A DNA stretch of 6,947 nt from Desulfobacterales bacterium (GCA_012974315.1 JAAXQI010000252.1:1-6947), one strand, 5' to 3'; positions 1 to 6,565 are shown, counted from the stretch's first letter. Notes: a model not told the origin generated them from the letters alone. Program-made: numbers and translations.

Positions 1-33
1 TCTATATTAAATCTTCCCTTCGAGAAATTGTAA

Positions 34-59
34 AAACCAGGGACAGATCTATTTTTTCG
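34..59. repeat. GGGACAGATTTATTT-type repeat, copy 1 (divergent)
   Basis: The core GGGACAGATCTATTTTTT lies at 40-57 and differs from the two better copies (166-180 and 596-610) by one base in GGACAGATTTATTT. It has the same orientation as both. Outside the core only the preceding A-run and CC/GG bases are shared. It lies on the far side of the terminator at 95-131, so it may be the outer edge of a repeat-bounded insertion or simply another member of a dispersed family. Confidence 0.6.
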
Positions 60-94
60 GGTTCTTCTTTTTCCGTACACATGGACACGACACC

Positions 95-131
95 AAAAGA
101 AAAAGGGTTCCAGGGTCTAACCCTGAAACCC
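95..131 (-). terminator. Rho-independent terminator for the leftward transcript
   Basis: Bases 105-116 and 120-131 form a stem of 12 positions with 11 Watson-Crick pairs (one C-A mismatch) and a 3-base loop. Read on the minus strand, the stem is followed at once by TTTTTCTTTT (104 to 95), the U-tract of a classic intrinsic terminator. On the plus strand no T-run follows. It lies about 70 bp beyond the stop codon of the small metalloprotease-like gene and should end its transcript. It would also stop any read-through from glgP. This is seen directly; termination itself is inferred. Confidence 0.82.
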
Positions 132-160
132 CCTCTATTACTGGAGCTACCCATCATTGA

Positions 161-189
161 AAAACGGGACAGATTTATTTAAATAGGTA
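161..189. repeat. 28-bp direct repeat, copy 2 (left flank of small gene)
   Basis: This stretch matches 592-619 over about 28 bases with one single-base gap and two mismatches. It includes the shared core GGACAGATTTATTT followed by AGGTA after four more bases. It ends 13 bp beyond the stop codon of the gene at 203-562, so with copy 3 it brackets that gene tightly. From memory, strings of this GGGACAGATTTATTT type are common between genes in Desulfobacterota-like genomes, sometimes near IS200/RAYT-type transposases. I cannot verify that here. Confidence 0.75.
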
Positions 190-202
190 TTGCGCCCTGC
201 AT

Positions 203-562
203 TTATGCCTTCTTTCTGCCTGAGACGGTCCGCTTTTTATAATCCTTCAACTTGCCGATATGGTACAGGTCTTTGATGAATTCAAGAATATGCGGCCGCT
301 TATCATTGGTCGCATGTGCCTCTACTTCGACCTTTTCGTCGTTTTTATCCAGAACGCCCTTTCTTTCGTCCCTGGCGTGGATGAATTCATGCAAAAGGGT
401 AACGCCGAACTCAAATTCCGAGACAAGCTCGGGCAGGAAAACACTGATCTCGAAATGGGACGGGTCGTAATCGCCCTTCAGTTTTTCAGGGTGCCTTTTC
501 CGGCGCAGCTTTACCTCAAGGCCGTCCTGGTAGAATTGTATCACTTCTTTCTTGGTCAGCAT
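203..562 (-). CDS. small HExxH metalloprotease-like protein (minigluzincin/ImmA-like)
   Basis: The protein has 119 residues, no signal peptide and no membrane segment. The sequence HEFIH at residues 58-62 is a zinc-binding HExxH motif on a predicted helix. About 17 residues later comes EVEA (79-82), which resembles the ExEA helix supplying the third zinc ligand (Glu) in ImmA/IrrE and other small gluzincins. The preceding segment (37-52) looks like beta strands of the usual edge-strand core, and the C-terminus (103-119) is very basic. The length is close to the roughly 100-residue minigluzincins. No substrate can be inferred. ATG at 562 is the only Met start, but no Shine-Dalgarno sequence precedes it, so the start is less certain than the frame. 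The gene is bracketed by 28-bp direct repeats and followed by an intrinsic terminator, which suggests a self-contained cassette. Alternatively it could be a non-catalytic relative of the fold. Confidence 0.72.
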   Translation of the reverse strand: MLTKKEVIQFYQDGLEVKLRRKRHPEKLKGDYDPSHFEISVFLPELVSEFEFGVTLLHEFIHARDERKGVLDKNDEKVEVEAHATNDKRPHILEFIKDLYHIGKLKDYKKRTVSGRKKA

Positions 563-569
563 AACGAGG

Positions 570-598
570 CCGTTTTTTAATAATGGAGAGGAAAACGG
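570..598. repeat. 7-bp inverted repeat upstream of the small gene
   Basis: CCGTTTT (570-576) and AAAACGG (592-598) are perfect inverted copies separated by 15 bases. They lie in the leader of the metalloprotease-like gene, about 8-36 bp before its ATG. The right arm overlaps the start of direct-repeat copy 3. It could be a weak leader hairpin or an operator; the short stem makes chance plausible. Confidence 0.35.
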
Positions 599-619
599 AC
601 AGATTTATTTATAAAGGTA
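592..619. repeat. 28-bp direct repeat, copy 3 (right flank of small gene)
   Basis: Partner of the copy at 161-189, in the same orientation, with the core GGACAGATTTATTT at 597-610. It lies 30 bp upstream of the start codon of the small metalloprotease-like gene. Its far end runs without a gap into the heptamer array that begins at 611, so the two repeat types are fused or one was inserted into the other. Confidence 0.75.
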
Positions 620-766
620 AAAGGAAAAAGGTTAAAGGTTAAAAATTTAAAAAACTGATACTAGATACTGGTAACTTGTTAGTGGTTAAAAGATAAAAAC
701 TTAACAACTTGATGCTGGTTTCTGGTAATAGATTTCACTAAATATCTAGGAGTCAAAACAGGTTTT

Positions 767-801
767 TATACAGCATCTAGTGTCCAGTATCCAGCATAAG
801 C
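767..801. repeat. TATCCAG-type heptamer tandem repeat
   Basis: Five consecutive 7-base units in register read TATACAG, CATCTAG, TGTCCAG, TATCCAG and CATAAGC, with consensus TATCCAG. They sit inside the right arm of the larger heptamer block. Their complement (CTAGATA, CTGGTAA and similar) appears in the left arm from about 654. The period of seven is exact although the bases drift, which points to origin by duplication and not to chance richness. Confidence 0.75.
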
Positions 802-812
802 TGTTTCTCTGG

Positions 813-854
813 CCTTTAGCCTTTTGCCTTTATCCTTTGACCTTTAACCTTTCA
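813..854. repeat. CCTTTNN heptamer tandem repeat abutting glgP
   Basis: There are six perfect-register units: CCTTTAG, CCTTTTG, CCTTTAT, CCTTTGA, CCTTTAA and CCTTTCA. The first five bases are invariant except for the added T run of unit two, and the last two bases vary freely. The array ends two bases before the glgP stop codon (856-858), and a degenerate seventh unit would contain that stop codon. Confidence 0.85.
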
Positions 855-855
855 C

Positions 856-3333
856 CTATTCTTCTATCTTAACTCCCCAAATATCTTCAGCATATTCGCG
901 GATCGTCCTGTCGGTTGAGAACTTGCCAATTCTGGCAACATTTAAGATAGATTTGCGCCACCAGCTTTTCCCATCGCGATATGTCCGGCTCACCTCTTCC
1001 TGGCACCGCAGGTAATCTTCAAAATCCTTGAGATGCATATAAGGGTCATGGGGATCCATCAAACTATCAGCCAGAGGACGAAACTCCTCTTTATCCCCAT
1101 TATTGAAAAACCCATTTCTTATGGAATCAATTGTCCGGCGAACTTCATCATTGGATGCATATATATCTTTCGGGCTCCTGCTGGGATTTTTTCTTTCCTG
1201 TTCAACTTCTTCAGCTGTCATACCAAAAATAAAGATATTTTCTTCGCCTACTTCTTCTCTTATCTCAATGTTTGCACCATCCATAGTACCGATGGTGAGT
1301 GCACCATTCAAGGCCAATTTCATATTACCGGTTCCTGATGCTTCGGTACCGGCTGTTGAAATCTGCTCCGAAAGATCAGCTGCAGGGATAATTTTCTCAG
1401 CCACGGAAACCACGTAGTTTGGAATAAAGACAACCTTGAGTTTCCCATCTGCTCTGGAGTCATTATTAACAACATCCGCAACCGAATTAATGAGCCTGAT
1501 AATCAGTTTAGCCTTGGAATAAGAAGGAGCTGCCTTGCCTCCGAAAATGACTGTGCGGCCCACTACCTTCCTGCCGGGATTCTTTACTATCCAGTGATAA
1601 AAGTTTATGACGTGCAGGATATTCAGAAGTTGTCTTTTATATTCGTGAATCCGCTTGACATGGACATCAAACATACTTTCAGGATCAACATTCACCCCGC
1701 ACACCCGGCTGATGTATTTCGCCAATTTTACTTTCCTGTTCTTTTTTGCCAGGGCCCACTTCTTTTGAAACTTGCTATCTTCGGCAAAGGGTTCCAGTTC
1801 CCTGAGGTGTTCAAGATTTGTTATCCATGCATCTCCAATGGTATCCGTGATAAGTTCGGCCAGGCCAGGATTACTCTTTAAAAGCCAGCGCCTTTGGGTA
1901 ATACCATTGGTCTTGTTATTAAACCGTTCAGGAAAAATCTCATAATATTCTTTAAAAATTCTGGTACGCAGCAGCTTGGAATGAAGTTCGGCCACCCCAT
2001 TTATCGAATGGCTGCCGATAATTGCAAGTGGTGCCATGCGGACCCTTTTGACCTTCCCCTCATCTATAAGAGAAAGTTTTTTCTTCATGGCACCATCACC
2101 TGGAAAGTGAACCTCAACTTTTTTAAGAAAGCGATGATTGATGTCATAGATGATTTCAAGATGCCTGGGCAGCACCCTGCCGAGGGTCTCAACAGGCCAG
2201 GTTTCCAGGGCTTCAGGCATCAGGGTATGGTTGGTAAAAGCGAAGGTGTTAACACATATCTGCCAGGCTTTTTCCCACTTCAACCCCTCAATATCGACAA
2301 GCAGCCTCATTAATTCAGGAATGGCTATGGCAGGATGCGTGTCATTAAGCTGAATAGCTATCTTATCGCTGAACTTATCGAAAGACTTATTCTTCTTTGT
2401 GTAGCGCCTGACAATATCCTGCAGGGTTGCCGCCACCAAAAAATACTGTTGCCGCAAACGAAGTTCCTGTCCTTCCCGGATATCATCCGATGGATACAGG
2501 ACCTTTGAAAGTGTTTCGGATTTAACCTTGCTCTGCACTGCGGCAATGTAATCACCCTGGTTAAAAAATGACAGGTCAAGTTCCCTTGAGGCTTTAGCGG
2601 TCCAGAGGCGCAGATTATTGACATGATTATTACCATAGCCTGGAACCAGGTAATCGCATGCCATGGCCATGACTACTTCGGTATCAATCCACTCGACTTT
2701 TTTGTTGCCTGCTTTATCCTCATAATGTTTTACCTGCCCGTAGAATTGCACAGGGAACATGTGATGCGGGCGCTGAAACTCCCATGGGGTTCCGTAACGG
2801 AGCCAGTCGTCAGGGCTCTCTACCTGGTGGCCATTTAAAAGCCTCTGATAAAAAATGCCGAACTTATACCGGATACCGTAGCCATATGCTGGAAGCCCCA
2901 TAGTCGCCATGGAATCCATAAAACAGGCGGCAAGGCGGCCAAGGCCTCCGTTTCCCAGTGCTGCATCCTCCTCCATGTCACGGATTTCATCCAGGTCATA
3001 CCCTAAAGATTTCAGGGCTGCATCCACTTCGTCATAGAGACCAAGATTGATGAGCCCATTACCTAGGGATCTGCCGATGAGAAATTCCAGAGATAGATAA
3101 TAAATTCTCTTCTTTCTCTTCCTGTAATTAGTCCGCTGGGTCTTGATCCAGTTTTCAATCAAAAGATCGCGAAGCGTATAAGCCAGGGCGCTATATATAT
3201 CCCGACTTCCAGCCAGTTCAGGATCACGGCCCTGAAAGGTCAGAAGATGGTGATAAATCTGCCTTTTGAGAACCTCGATATCATGAGGGTTCTCAATCCT
3301 GCAGAAATTATCCACTTTCTTGCTTTTTAACAT
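856..3333 (-). CDS. glgP: glycogen/maltodextrin phosphorylase
   Basis: Cytoplasmic GT35 enzyme that uses phosphate to split alpha-1,4-glucan ends into glucose 1-phosphate. The 825 residues match the usual family length, so the gene is intact. Visible landmarks: YYLSLEFLIGRSL (78-90), the glycine-rich DAALGNGGLGRLAACF (123-138), PAYGYGIRY (148-156), the 280s-loop region EGQELRLRQ (287-295), TNHT with active-site His369, the phosphate-site cluster K560, R561 and K566 in HVKRIHEYKRQLLN, and GTGNMK with Lys672 as the Schiff-base lysine for pyridoxal phosphate. All follow the rabbit muscle numbering with a constant offset of eight. The C-terminal GKFSTDRTIREYAEDIW is typical. The start at 3333 has AGGTGA three bases upstream. 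No glgA, glgC or malQ is adjacent, so glycogen versus maltodextrin preference cannot be settled. The stop codon is followed directly by heptamer repeats. Confidence 0.97.
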   Translation of the reverse strand: MLKSKKVDNFCRIENPHDIEVLKRQIYHHLLTFQGRDPELAGSRDIYSALAYTLRDLLIENWIKTQRTNYRKRKKRIYYLSLEFLIGRSLGNGLINLGLYDEVDAALKSLGYDLDEIRDMEEDAALGNGGLGRLAACFMDSMATMGLPAYGYGIRYKFGIFYQRLLNGHQVESPDDWLRYGTPWEFQRPHHMFPVQFYGQVKHYEDKAGNKKVEWIDTEVVMAMACDYLVPGYGNNHVNNLRLWTAKASRELDLSFFNQGDYIAAVQSKVKSETLSKVLYPSDDIREGQELRLRQQYFLVAATLQDIVRRYTKKNKSFDKFSDKIAIQLNDTHPAIAIPELMRLLVDIEGLKWEKAWQICVNTFAFTNHTLMPEALETWPVETLGRVLPRHLEIIYDINHRFLKKVEVHFPGDGAMKKKLSLIDEGKVKRVRMAPLAIIGSHSINGVAELHSKLLRTRIFKEYYEIFPERFNNKTNGITQRRWLLKSNPGLAELITDTIGDAWITNLEHLRELEPFAEDSKFQKKWALAKKNRKVKLAKYISRVCGVNVDPESMFDVHVKRIHEYKRQLLNILHVINFYHWIVKNPGRKVVGRTVIFGGKAAPSYSKAKLIIRLINSVADVVNNDSRADGKLKVVFIPNYVVSVAEKIIPAADLSEQISTAGTEASGTGNMKLALNGALTIGTMDGANIEIREEVGEENIFIFGMTAEEVEQERKNPSRSPKDIYASNDEVRRTIDSIRNGFFNNGDKEEFRPLADSLMDPHDPYMHLKDFEDYLRCQEEVSRTYRDGKSWWRKSILNVARIGKFSTDRTIREYAEDIWGVKIEE

Positions 3334-3462
3334 TGTTCACCTGAAATGCTGAAAAACAATTCTGGAAAAACTGCTGCTGAATTATCATCAGCTAATTTAA
3401 TAAAATTTCGTAATTAGTTGGTAAGTGCCATAACATGGTATTTGCCCTGATTGTGCCCAAAA

Positions 3463-3468
3463 ATTATA
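3463..3468 (-). promoter_or_regulatory. possible -10 element of a glgP promoter
   Basis: The minus strand reads TATAAT here, about 130 bp upstream of the glgP start. No good -35 hexamer lies 16-18 bp further upstream, and the TG of an extended -10 is absent. A sigma-70 promoter is therefore possible but weak, perhaps activator-dependent. The site lies downstream of both stem-loops, so the glgP leader would not include them. Confidence 0.3.
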
Positions 3469-3511
3469 TCCAGACTTTTATAAAGGTAAGTAGGAATAAC
3501 AGAGTATCAAT

Positions 3512-3538
3512 TGCTGCTATCAATCATGACTAGCAGCA
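3512..3538. repeat. 8-bp perfect inverted repeat (stem-loop or operator)
   Basis: TGCTGCTA (3512-3519) and TAGCAGCA (3531-3538) are perfect inverted copies separated by 11 bases. No T-run follows on the minus strand, so it is not a standard intrinsic terminator for the upstream sensor gene. The spacing of the half-site centres, 19 bp, would also suit a dimeric repressor. No function can be assigned. Confidence 0.45.
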
Positions 3539-3556
3539 CCTCCAAGAAAGTTACTA

Positions 3557-3582
3557 TTGCCAGTGAACATTGCAACTGGTAA
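3557..3582. repeat. stem-loop in the spacer after the sensor gene
   Basis: TTGCCAGT (3557-3564) can pair with ACTGGTAA (3575-3582) over eight positions, including one G-T wobble, with a 10-base loop. It lies about 110-130 bp beyond the stop codon of the sensor gene, in its possible 3' untranslated region, 18 bp from a second hairpin at 3512-3538. There is no U-tract, so a terminator role is not supported. Confidence 0.35.
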
Positions 3583-3688
3583 TTCTCCATTAGAAAGTCA
3601 ACATTATGGCAAGAAGTATGGACTTTTGAGAAAATTTAGATAAACCATAAGTTGCTTCATCCAGTTCGCCAATTATCAGTATCTTTTA

Positions 3689-6565
3689 TTATAAGTTAAA
3701 TTTTTTATTATGAAATAGGCGCAAGCACGCATCTACGACCTGAGGATCGTAAAATTCTCCTTTATGCTTTACTATTTCCTTTAGAGCTTTTTTTATTCCT
3801 TTTGCTGGTCTGTATGGCCGATGACCTGCCATAGCTTCTACCACATCTGCAACACACACAATTCGAGACTCAAGCAGGATGTCGTCTCCTTGAAGTTCAT
3901 TAGGATAGCCTGAGCCATCAAGATGTTCATGGTGCTGTTGAACAATCTGGGCAACGGGCCAGGGTAATTTTACATCTTTTAATATATTGTACCCGACCTC
4001 GGGGTGACTTTTGACAAGAGCAAATTCTGTGTCAAACAGCCGGGCAGGTTTGTTGAGAATTTCAGCCGGAAGATGGATTTTGCCTATATCGTGGATGATT
4101 GCCCCCATATAAATTCCTTCAATCTGATTTTTATCAAGGCCCATCTCTTTGGCAATGGCAACAGCAAGTTGGGCAACTCTTCGTTGATGGCCGGCCACAT
4201 AGAGGTCACGTGCTTCAACCGCCCTTGCTATAGCAGTAATAGTGTCTTCCAGTGCCTGTTTCAGGCGATCATGGCTACCCTGCAATTCTAATTCACTGCT
4301 CTTGCGCTTTGTAATATCTGTTGCTATACAGCAGATGCCATACACTGTTCTGGTTGTATCATACATTGGAAACTTGATTACAAGATAGGTATGGCACCCA
4401 TCTTCATGGCAATAAACCTCTTCCTCCTGAATGGGAGCCCCTTTCTGTAGGGCTTTCTGGTCATTGGCTCTATAGGTGTCTGCCATTTTTTCCGGGAAAA
4501 TGTCATAGTCTGTTTTGCCGACGATTTCTTCATTGGTAATATCGAAAAACTTACCGAACCGGCGATTAATAAGAATAAAATGGCCATGGGTGTCTTTCAG
4601 GGAGATTACATTAGAGGTGTTGTCCATAATAGCCTGCAGTCGTGATTCACTTTCCCGTATAGATTCCTCTGCTGTTATAGGGTCACTGATAACTGCTGAT
4701 TTATGTAAAACAGAAGCCACTGCCAGACGGGCGGAAGTTGCACCAATGGCCCCGGCGAGTATTTTCTCAGCATAGTCTGCAAGATCCTCTTTTTCCTCAG
4801 CCGTACCAGCATGGGCCTGGCCGTAATCGGTGAATATCTTTTCAGCAGATTCATCACCAAGAAATCGACTTAAGAGATGCTGGAGATTAGCAATTGAAAA
4901 ATCATCGCCCCAGTAGGTTGTTCTTTTATCCGGCTTGAATATGTCCACAAATAATCCAGACTGTACATGTCCGGTGCTGCTTCTGTGACCTGCAAGCATG
5001 GAAACAATAAAATAACCGCTGATATTCACCAGCATGCTCCAGAAAACACCATGTTCAAACCAACCGAGTCCCTCAAGGCCAAACAGCTGATATGGCTTAA
5101 GCAGGGCTATGCCAAAGGGGCCTTCTTCAATAAAACTCAGAGGAAGCCAGCCTGTTTGGGCAAAAAGCGGCAGCAACATGGTATAAGTCCATACGCCAAA
5201 ACCACCTCCCAGTCCGGTTAACGCCCCTAACCTGGTGCCTCCTTTCCAGAAAATTCCGCAGATAATAACAGGACCGCATTGCGCAGCTGCAGCAAATGAC
5301 ATAAGGCCAATGGTGACTAAGGCGAGATGACCGCCGGCCAGGCGAAAGTAAAAATAACCAAGAAGAAGCAGAAAAATAATAGTAAGCCGTCGAATCTTAA
5401 GGATCAGGCCACTGAGATCCTGGCTGCTGCTAAGACGCAGGAAGCCAAGCCTGACCATGACAGGGAGCATGAGGTTATTACTCACCATGGTACTAATGGA
5501 AATACTCGACACAGCAACCATTGCGGTTGAAGCAGACAGGCCGCCGAGGAATGCAAAAATGGCAAGTATATCCTGATGCTCAGCCAGGGGAAGAGTCAAC
5601 ACAAAGGTGTCGGGGTTTACAATTCCAGAAGGGAAACGAATCAGCCCTCCAAAGGCTATTGGCAACACAAAGATGTTGATAAGAAATAAATAGAGCGGAA
5701 ATATCCATAACGCCTTTTTAATATGGCTTTCATCAACATTTTCAACCACCAGCATCTGAAACTGGCGAGGGAGAAACATTATTGCCATGGCAGAAATAAC
5801 AGTAATAGTAGTCCATCTCAAATAGTCACTCCCTTCCATGGCAAAGAGTTCGTCTAAATGGGGGATGGCCTGGGCATTTATGAAAATATCTCCAAAACCA
5901 TCATACATCCCATACACTACAAATATACCCACAGCAAGAAAGGCTAATAATTTCACAAGTGACTCAAAGGCAACAGCTGCCACCATGCCTTCATGGCGCT
6001 CAAAGGTATTAAGATGCCGGGTTCCAAAAATGATAGCAAAAACGGCATTTACAATTGATACGTAAAAAGCTGTATCAAGCCAGATTGGTCCTGAGGAAAC
6101 GTAGTTGGTAATCTCCGGGTACTTAATAAGTACATTAATGCTGGTTGAAACAGCTTTAATCTGCAGGGAAATATATGGCACGATGCCAATAACCATAAAA
6201 ATGGTGACTAGCCCGCCCAGGGTCAGGCTTTTGCTATATCGTGAGGAGATGAAATCAGCGATGGTTGTTATGCGATGGGTTTTGCATATGCGGATGATTT
6301 TACGAAGAAGAGTCATCCACAGGAGGACCATAAGTGATGGGCCTATGTATACGGCAAGGAATTCAAGACCCGAAGAGGCAGCACGGCCAACACTTCCGTA
6401 ATATGTCCAGGCCGTGCAATATACAGCTATGGAAAGAGAGTAGACCCAGGGATTGTTTATAATGCTGCGTCCGGCTGAAGCACGTCTTTCAGCGTATTGG
6501 GCAATAGCGAACAACATACCAAGGTATGTAAAGGCTGTTATGACAACAATATAATTCCAAGGCAT
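3689..6565 (-). CDS. SLC5/SSS symporter-STAC-PAS-HD-GYP membrane receptor, probable c-di-GMP phosphodiesterase
   Basis: The protein has 958 residues. Residues 1-527 form a sodium:solute symporter (SLC5) module with about 13 membrane helices and the conserved signature YSLSIAVYCTAWTYYGSVGRAASSG (split at 42-66) typical of CbrA-type sensors. Residues about 540-625 resemble the STAC linker found between SLC5 and signalling domains. Residues about 638-755 are PAS plus PAC, followed by a short coiled coil. Residues about 770-955 are HD-GYP with H793, H825-D826 (HDIGK), H854, H878-H879, DGSGYP (883-888) and D907. These are the ligands needed for activity. Tyr789 stands where trinuclear enzymes carry Glu, which suggests a two-metal site. 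Inferred role: a membrane protein that senses or imports a solute and hydrolyses cyclic di-GMP in response. The substrate is unknown. The start codon overlaps the stop of the upstream small gene (TGATG) and has AAGGTG at suitable spacing. A catalytically silent transporter part is possible. Confidence 0.95.
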   Translation of the reverse strand: MPWNYIVVITAFTYLGMLFAIAQYAERRASAGRSIINNPWVYSLSIAVYCTAWTYYGSVGRAASSGLEFLAVYIGPSLMVLLWMTLLRKIIRICKTHRITTIADFISSRYSKSLTLGGLVTIFMVIGIVPYISLQIKAVSTSINVLIKYPEITNYVSSGPIWLDTAFYVSIVNAVFAIIFGTRHLNTFERHEGMVAAVAFESLVKLLAFLAVGIFVVYGMYDGFGDIFINAQAIPHLDELFAMEGSDYLRWTTITVISAMAIMFLPRQFQMLVVENVDESHIKKALWIFPLYLFLINIFVLPIAFGGLIRFPSGIVNPDTFVLTLPLAEHQDILAIFAFLGGLSASTAMVAVSSISISTMVSNNLMLPVMVRLGFLRLSSSQDLSGLILKIRRLTIIFLLLLGYFYFRLAGGHLALVTIGLMSFAAAAQCGPVIICGIFWKGGTRLGALTGLGGGFGVWTYTMLLPLFAQTGWLPLSFIEEGPFGIALLKPYQLFGLEGLGWFEHGVFWSMLVNISGYFIVSMLAGHRSSTGHVQSGLFVDIFKPDKRTTYWGDDFSIANLQHLLSRFLGDESAEKIFTDYGQAHAGTAEEKEDLADYAEKILAGAIGATSARLAVASVLHKSAVISDPITAEESIRESESRLQAIMDNTSNVISLKDTHGHFILINRRFGKFFDITNEEIVGKTDYDIFPEKMADTYRANDQKALQKGAPIQEEEVYCHEDGCHTYLVIKFPMYDTTRTVYGICCIATDITKRKSSELELQGSHDRLKQALEDTITAIARAVEARDLYVAGHQRRVAQLAVAIAKEMGLDKNQIEGIYMGAIIHDIGKIHLPAEILNKPARLFDTEFALVKSHPEVGYNILKDVKLPWPVAQIVQQHHEHLDGSGYPNELQGDDILLESRIVCVADVVEAMAGHRPYRPAKGIKKALKEIVKHKGEFYDPQVVDACLRLFHNKKFNL

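Larger units (their letters stand above)
611..856. repeat. heptamer-repeat block forming a ~245-bp imperfect inverted repeat
   Basis: The gene-free stretch between the small gene and glgP is built from degenerate 7-base units. The left arm has four NNAAAGG units in exact register (611-638). The right arm has six CCTTTNN units in exact register (813-854). Inside them lie CTGGATA-like units on the left (about 654-731) and TATCCAG-like units on the right (767-801), again complementary. The arms contain a perfect 13-bp inverted repeat, 627-639 against 840-852, and a 10 of 11 match, 661-671 against 784-794. The block would fold as a long hairpin in the 3' end of the glgP transcript. Heptamer repeats with a degenerate unit are known elsewhere, for example the STRR repeats of cyanobacteria. 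The role of this block is unknown. Confidence 0.85.
3334..3688. other. 355-bp spacer between the sensor gene and glgP, no gene seen
   Basis: No convincing reading frame is present on either strand. It holds two stem-loops (3512-3538 and 3557-3582), a perfect TATAAT on the minus strand at 3468-3463, and the Shine-Dalgarno sequence of glgP. The spacing suggests that glgP is transcribed on its own and not as part of the upstream operon. No clear U-tract terminator for the sensor gene was found. A short open frame on the minus strand near 3690-3600, without a start codon, has protein-like composition but is too short to call. Confidence 0.6.

Noticed and set aside
252..580. Two plus-strand reading frames opposite the small metalloprotease-like gene
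   Set aside because: They have no ribosome-binding site or recognisable motif, while the minus strand carries HEFIH plus ExEA and a matching terminator.
611..856. CRISPR array
   Set aside because: The repeat unit is seven bases with no spacers of constant length and no cas genes; the pattern is a degenerate tandem heptamer.
1033..2838. Several plus-strand and one minus-strand frame (2358-2636) inside glgP
   Set aside because: They overlap a full-length phosphorylase with every catalytic motif, so they are shadow frames.
3334..3450. Possible sigma-54 promoter (TGGCAC on the minus strand) upstream of glgP
   Set aside because: The -12 element TTGC is missing at the required spacing.
3600..3691. 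Minus-strand open stretch of about 30 codons reading roughly ILIIGELDEATYGLSKFSQK
   Set aside because: It looks protein-like but has no start codon or ribosome-binding site and cannot be tied to any gene. It could be a remnant, but the evidence is too thin.
4004..6401. Plus-strand and alternative minus-strand frames inside the sensor gene
   Set aside because: The 958-residue frame has continuous domain matches. The others have compositions typical of antisense or shifted reading.
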